In this document: positions 61,640 through 64,000 of the stretch, piece by piece
Layout: each line of letters starts with the position of its first letter
Position numbering within the stretch: position 1 is the stretch's first letter
Assembly (NCBI RefSeq): GCF_006716345.1
Contig: NZ_VFOX01000002.1
Coordinates: 62,001-126,000, forward strand
Direction of reading: 5' to 3'
DNA from: Microbacterium saperdae
GTDB taxonomy: Bacteria; Actinomycetota; Actinomycetes; Actinomycetales; Microbacteriaceae
Length of the DNA: 64,000 nt
Program-made: the position numbers and the translations under genes
The notes under the pieces: model-generated
The model's database searches: none
What the model was told of the DNA's origin: nothing
Seen by the model: the letters and a program-made list of their open reading frames with translations, nothing else

Positions 61640-62769
61640 GCGGGGACCTCGTGTCGGTGCGGATCGGTCGGGTTGTAGAGGGCGGTGGTCACGGTCTCGC
61701 CTTGGAACTGGTTGCCCTTGGCCATCTCGCGGGTGTCGGCGTACCACTGGGAGCGGTCCTGCGCGAGGTCGGTCAGCGGACGCTCGAGGCGCTCCCACTC
61801 CTGCAGCGCCTCGGGGATCGACGCCGCCTCGGTCGCGGCGGCGGCCAGGGTCCAGGCGTTCTGCATCGCGCACCCGGCCCCCTGCGCCAGCGCGGGGCAC
61901 ATGGCGTGGGCGGCATCGCCGATCAGCGCGACCTTGCCTTCGGTCCAGTGGTCGAGGCGCGTCGTCTGGTAGCCGTAGTAGCGTCCGGGGATCTTCGCCG
62001 CATCCGCCAGCACGGGAGCCAGCTGCGGGAACACCGAGGTCCACAGGTCGAGGTCGATCGGCACGCGCGAACCCTGCGCATCGGCGGCGGGCGCCATCAG
62101 TGCGATGTAGAGCTCCTGATCGTTCGCCGGGGTGTAGAGCACGCGCAGCACGCGGGGCTCGAGGTTCCAGAAGTCGATGACGTTGTCCCACTCGGTGTCG
62201 GGCTCGAGCGCCTGCAGTTCGGCCTTGCGGCGGGGAACGAGGAAGCGCGTGATGCCATCGCGCGAACGCTGACGCTCGAGCGGGATGCCGAGCGAGTCGC
62301 GCACGGCCGATCCGACTCCGTCGGCACCGATGATGAGGTCGGCCTCGGCCGTCTCGCCGTTCGCGAACGAGATCGTCCCGTCGGCCGTCGCGCCGGTGAC
62401 CTCGGATCCGCTGATGATCTCGACGCCGGCCTCACGCGCGGCGACCAGCAGGGTCTGGTGCAGGTGCGGACGGGTGAGGGTGCGCCAGCGGATGCCGTCG
62501 AGTGTCTCCTGCGACTGGATGACGTTGTTCATGCGCGTCTCGTACGCCGGGGGTGTCATGGAGTTCGACATGAGATCCGGACCGGCCTTGATCTTGTCGA
62601 GCACCTGGAGGCTGTTGTTCCACAACACGATCCCCGCTCCCTCCGCACGCAGCTCGGGGCTGCGCTCGTGGAGTCGCACGCTCCAGCCCATCTGTGCCAG
62701 GGCGGTGGCTGCGGTGAGACCCGCGAAGCCGCCACCCGAGATCTCGGCGTGGCGTCGGCGTTCTGTCAT
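61636..62769 (-). CDS. 2-Methyl-3-hydroxypyridine-5-carboxylate oxygenase (MHPCO)
   Basis: A 377-residue FAD monooxygenase that cleaves the pyridine ring, giving E-2-(acetamidomethylene)succinate. FAD motif ISGGGFAGLTAATALAQMGW, then LHERSPELRAEGAGIVLWNN, DLIIGADGVGS, LMAPAAD, VPIDLDLW and KVALIGDAAHAMCPALAQG. Each block has a close counterpart in the M. loti MHPCO (379 residues) as I remember it, including WNN/WHN and AHAMCPALAQGAGCAM. Salicylate hydroxylase is excluded by that detail. First gene of the seven-gene B6 operon. Confidence 0.9.
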   Translation of the reverse strand: MTERRRHAEISGGGFAGLTAATALAQMGWSVRLHERSPELRAEGAGIVLWNNSLQVLDKIKAGPDLMSNSMTPPAYETRMNNVIQSQETLDGIRWRTLTRPHLHQTLLVAAREAGVEIISGSEVTGATADGTISFANGETAEADLIIGADGVGSAVRDSLGIPLERQRSRDGITRFLVPRRKAELQALEPDTEWDNVIDFWNLEPRVLRVLYTPANDQELYIALMAPAADAQGSRVPIDLDLWTSVFPQLAPVLADAAKIPGRYYGYQTTRLDHWTEGKVALIGDAAHAMCPALAQGAGCAMQNAWTLAAAATEAASIPEALQEWERLERPLTDLAQDRSQWYADTREMAKGNQFQGETVTTALYNPTDPHRHEVPA

Positions 62770-62832
62770 GTCGCTCTCTCTCTTCCTGTCGGCCGCACTT
62801 CGGCGCCGGGACAGCGGATCACCGAACTCGTA

Positions 62833-62873
62833 ATTCTCATATTCTGAGCGGTGATTCTCGCAATGGTAGAGAT
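62833..62873 (-). promoter_or_regulatory. B6-locus operator 3
   Basis: ATTCTCATATT (62833-62843) and ATTCTCGCAAT (62854-62864), two same-direction half-sites 21 bp apart (20 bp or so centre to centre), with a degenerate TAGAGAT near 62867-62873 at the place of the inverse half-site. Upstream of the oxygenase operon. The rest of 62770-62993 has no gene. Confidence 0.6.
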
Positions 62874-62993
62874 TCTGCCCTGTCTGTCCGCCGTCGCGCA
62901 AGAGATTCGTCGCGACAGGCCCAACGTTTTACGTCGCCGTAACGTGGGCGCCCCTCCCGGACGACATTCGCGGAACCCGCATACTGTGCTCTC

Positions 62994-63824
62994 ATGACTG
63001 TTGTCGCACTGATCACCGGAACCTCCTCGGGCATGGGGCTGCACGCCGCCGTCGAACTGGCGCGGCAGGGGCTTCACGTCGTCGCCACGATGCGGGATGT
63101 CGGGCGAGCCGAGCGCCTGCAGGCCGCCGCCTCCGCCGCGGGGGTGCCGGTCGATGTGCGCGCTCTGGACGTGGTCGACCACACGGCGGCGGCCACCCTC
63201 GTCGCCGAGGTCGAGGCCGAGCTCGGCGGCATCGACGTGCTCCTGAACAACGCCGGGCGCGGGAGCGTCGCCACGGCCGAACAGGCGAGCATGCAGCAGG
63301 TGCGCGACCAGCTCGAGGTCAACTACCTGGCACCTGTGAACCTCACCAAGCTGGTGCTGCCCGGCATGCGCGAGCGCAGGAGCGGGCAGATCCTCACGAT
63401 CACGAGTGTCGGCGGTGCGGTCGGCCAGCCCTTCGCCGACACCTACTGCGGTGCGAAGTTCGCGGTGGAGGGGTTCATGCAATCCCTCGCGCCCGTCGCC
63501 GAGCGCTTCGGCATCCGGGTCAGCGTGATCGAGCCCGCCGCGGTCGCGAGCGACTTCGTCGACAACGCCGAGCGGCCCGACACCGACGGCCCTTACGGCG
63601 CACTGCTCGACGCCTACCTCGCGCGCACCGCCGGAGCCTTCGCGAACGCGCAGACGGCGGAGTCCGCCGGAGCGGCCATCGCCGCGGCCGTGCTGTCGGA
63701 TGAGTACCGATTCCGCTGGCAGACCTCCGAGGGCGCCACCGCGTTCGTCAGCGCCTCACTGGCCGACACCGACGGCAGCCGCGTGCTCGGCTTCACCCGT
63801 GGGTGGATCGCGGCGGGCTCGTGA
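62994..63824 (+). CDS. Short-chain dehydrogenase/reductase (SDR)
   Basis: A 276-residue classical SDR: ITGTSSGMGLHAAVELARQG, LLNNAGRGS, catalytic TSVGG...YCGAKFAVEGF. Substrate unknown. -10 TACTGT (62982-62987) lies 6 bases before the ATG with no Shine-Dalgarno, hence probably leaderless. Divergent from the B6 oxygenase operon but with its own promoter, so a pathway role is not implied. Its 3' end overlaps the convergent gene by 32 bases. Confidence 0.88.
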   Translation: MTVVALITGTSSGMGLHAAVELARQGLHVVATMRDVGRAERLQAAASAAGVPVDVRALDVVDHTAAATLVAEVEAELGGIDVLLNNAGRGSVATAEQASMQQVRDQLEVNYLAPVNLTKLVLPGMRERRSGQILTITSVGGAVGQPFADTYCGAKFAVEGFMQSLAPVAERFGIRVSVIEPAAVASDFVDNAERPDTDGPYGALLDAYLARTAGAFANAQTAESAGAAIAAAVLSDEYRFRWQTSEGATAFVSASLADTDGSRVLGFTRGWIAAGS

Positions 63825-64000
63825 GCATCGCCGCGTAGCCCGCCTCATACGTCGGATACTCCAGTTCGCCCAGCACGGCGCGCAGCAGCGAACCGTCGAG
63901 CACCGTGCCGGTCGGAGCGGCGGAGACGTCATCCGGCGGCACCTCCAGGCCGAGGGTCTGCGCGATGAACGCGACCACGTCGCCCAGCGGTGCCGGCGCT
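63793..64000 (-). CDS. NAD-dependent epimerase-like protein, C-terminal fragment
   Basis: The last 68 codons of a gene that enters from the right edge. It reads LGDVVAFIAQTLGLEVP, then LDGSLLRAVLGELEYPTYEAG, which resembles the C-terminal end of NAD(P)-dependent epimerase/dehydratase-family proteins (substrate-recognition tail). Too little is present for certainty. The frame is open to the window edge, and its stop lies inside the 3' end of the plus-strand SDR gene. Confidence 0.6.
   Translation of the reverse strand, partial: APAPLGDVVAFIAQTLGLEVPPDDVSAAPTGTVLDGSLLRAVLGELEYPTYEAGYAAMLTSPPRSTHG

Noticed and set aside
61636..62769. Salicylate hydroxylase
   Set aside because: Family-level annotation only; motif details and the downstream hydrolase match the pyridine-ring oxygenase.

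Overview
The window is high-GC DNA with dense, mostly operonic genes. Its DUF222/HNH endonuclease, HspR-controlled dnaK-grpE-dnaJ-hspR operon, zinc-finger-less DnaJ, LPXTG pilus genes, DUF3817 and DUF3253 proteins and many probable leaderless promoters point to an actinobacterium, most likely Microbacteriaceae (a Microbacterium-like genome). That placement is inference from gene content and style. I see no insertion sequence, prophage, CRISPR array or rRNA.

Layout. 1-2703 (minus): GntR regulator, two sugar ABC permeases and the N-terminus of an alpha-L-rhamnosidase. 2947-6906 (minus): heat-shock operon with a HspR (HAIR) operator over its promoter. 7041-14405: housekeeping and accessory genes (HNH protein, a HAD protein with an altered catalytic motif, CbiX/SirB-like chelatase, thioredoxin-reductase-like flavoprotein behind a possible iron box, lipoprotein, DUF3817, AraC, MFS). 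14535-21231: probable guanidino-compound catabolic operon (MHS transporter, amidohydrolase, ThDP enzyme, agmatinase-family ureohydrolase) divergent from a tandem-duplicated Lrp regulator, with a perfect 40-bp inverted repeat between them. 21292-25891: DUF3253 protein, UMF1 transporter, two divergent regulators with His/Gly-rich tails, AraC regulator. 26034-31303 (minus): three-gene sortase-assembled pilus locus. 31483-37525: GNAT, membrane protein, dcd, tRNA-Gly(CCC), LysM-like protein, acyl-CoA synthetase, DUF1295 protein. 37601-41517: copper operon (CsoR-type box, copZ, His-rich exported protein, copA, YHS protein). 41568-46330: membrane proteins, MalY/PatB-type lyase, SGNH lipoprotein, MarR/SDR pair.

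46438-62769 is the most notable part: an apparently dedicated vitamin B6 (pyridoxine/pyridoxal/pyridoxamine) degradation locus. Three transcription units carry recognisable counterparts of the Mesorhizobium loti pathway-I enzymes: pyridoxamine-pyruvate transaminase, pyridoxine 4-oxidase, pyridoxal 4-dehydrogenase, 4-pyridoxolactonase, FHMPC dehydrogenase, HMPDC decarboxylase, MHPC oxygenase and E-2-(acetamidomethylene)succinate hydrolase. They sit with a four-protein BMP-type ABC importer, an IclR regulator and three accessory proteins (DUF1185, PEBP, amidohydrolase). A shared TTCTCA...TGAGAA motif lies in all three promoter regions, at identical 32-bp spacing in two of them. No gene for the 4-pyridoxate to 5-formyl step was recognised. 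The importer is therefore a candidate vitamin B6 uptake system, and the missing step a candidate for a new enzyme.

62994-64000: a short-chain dehydrogenase and the 3' end of an epimerase-like gene, which overlap tail to tail.
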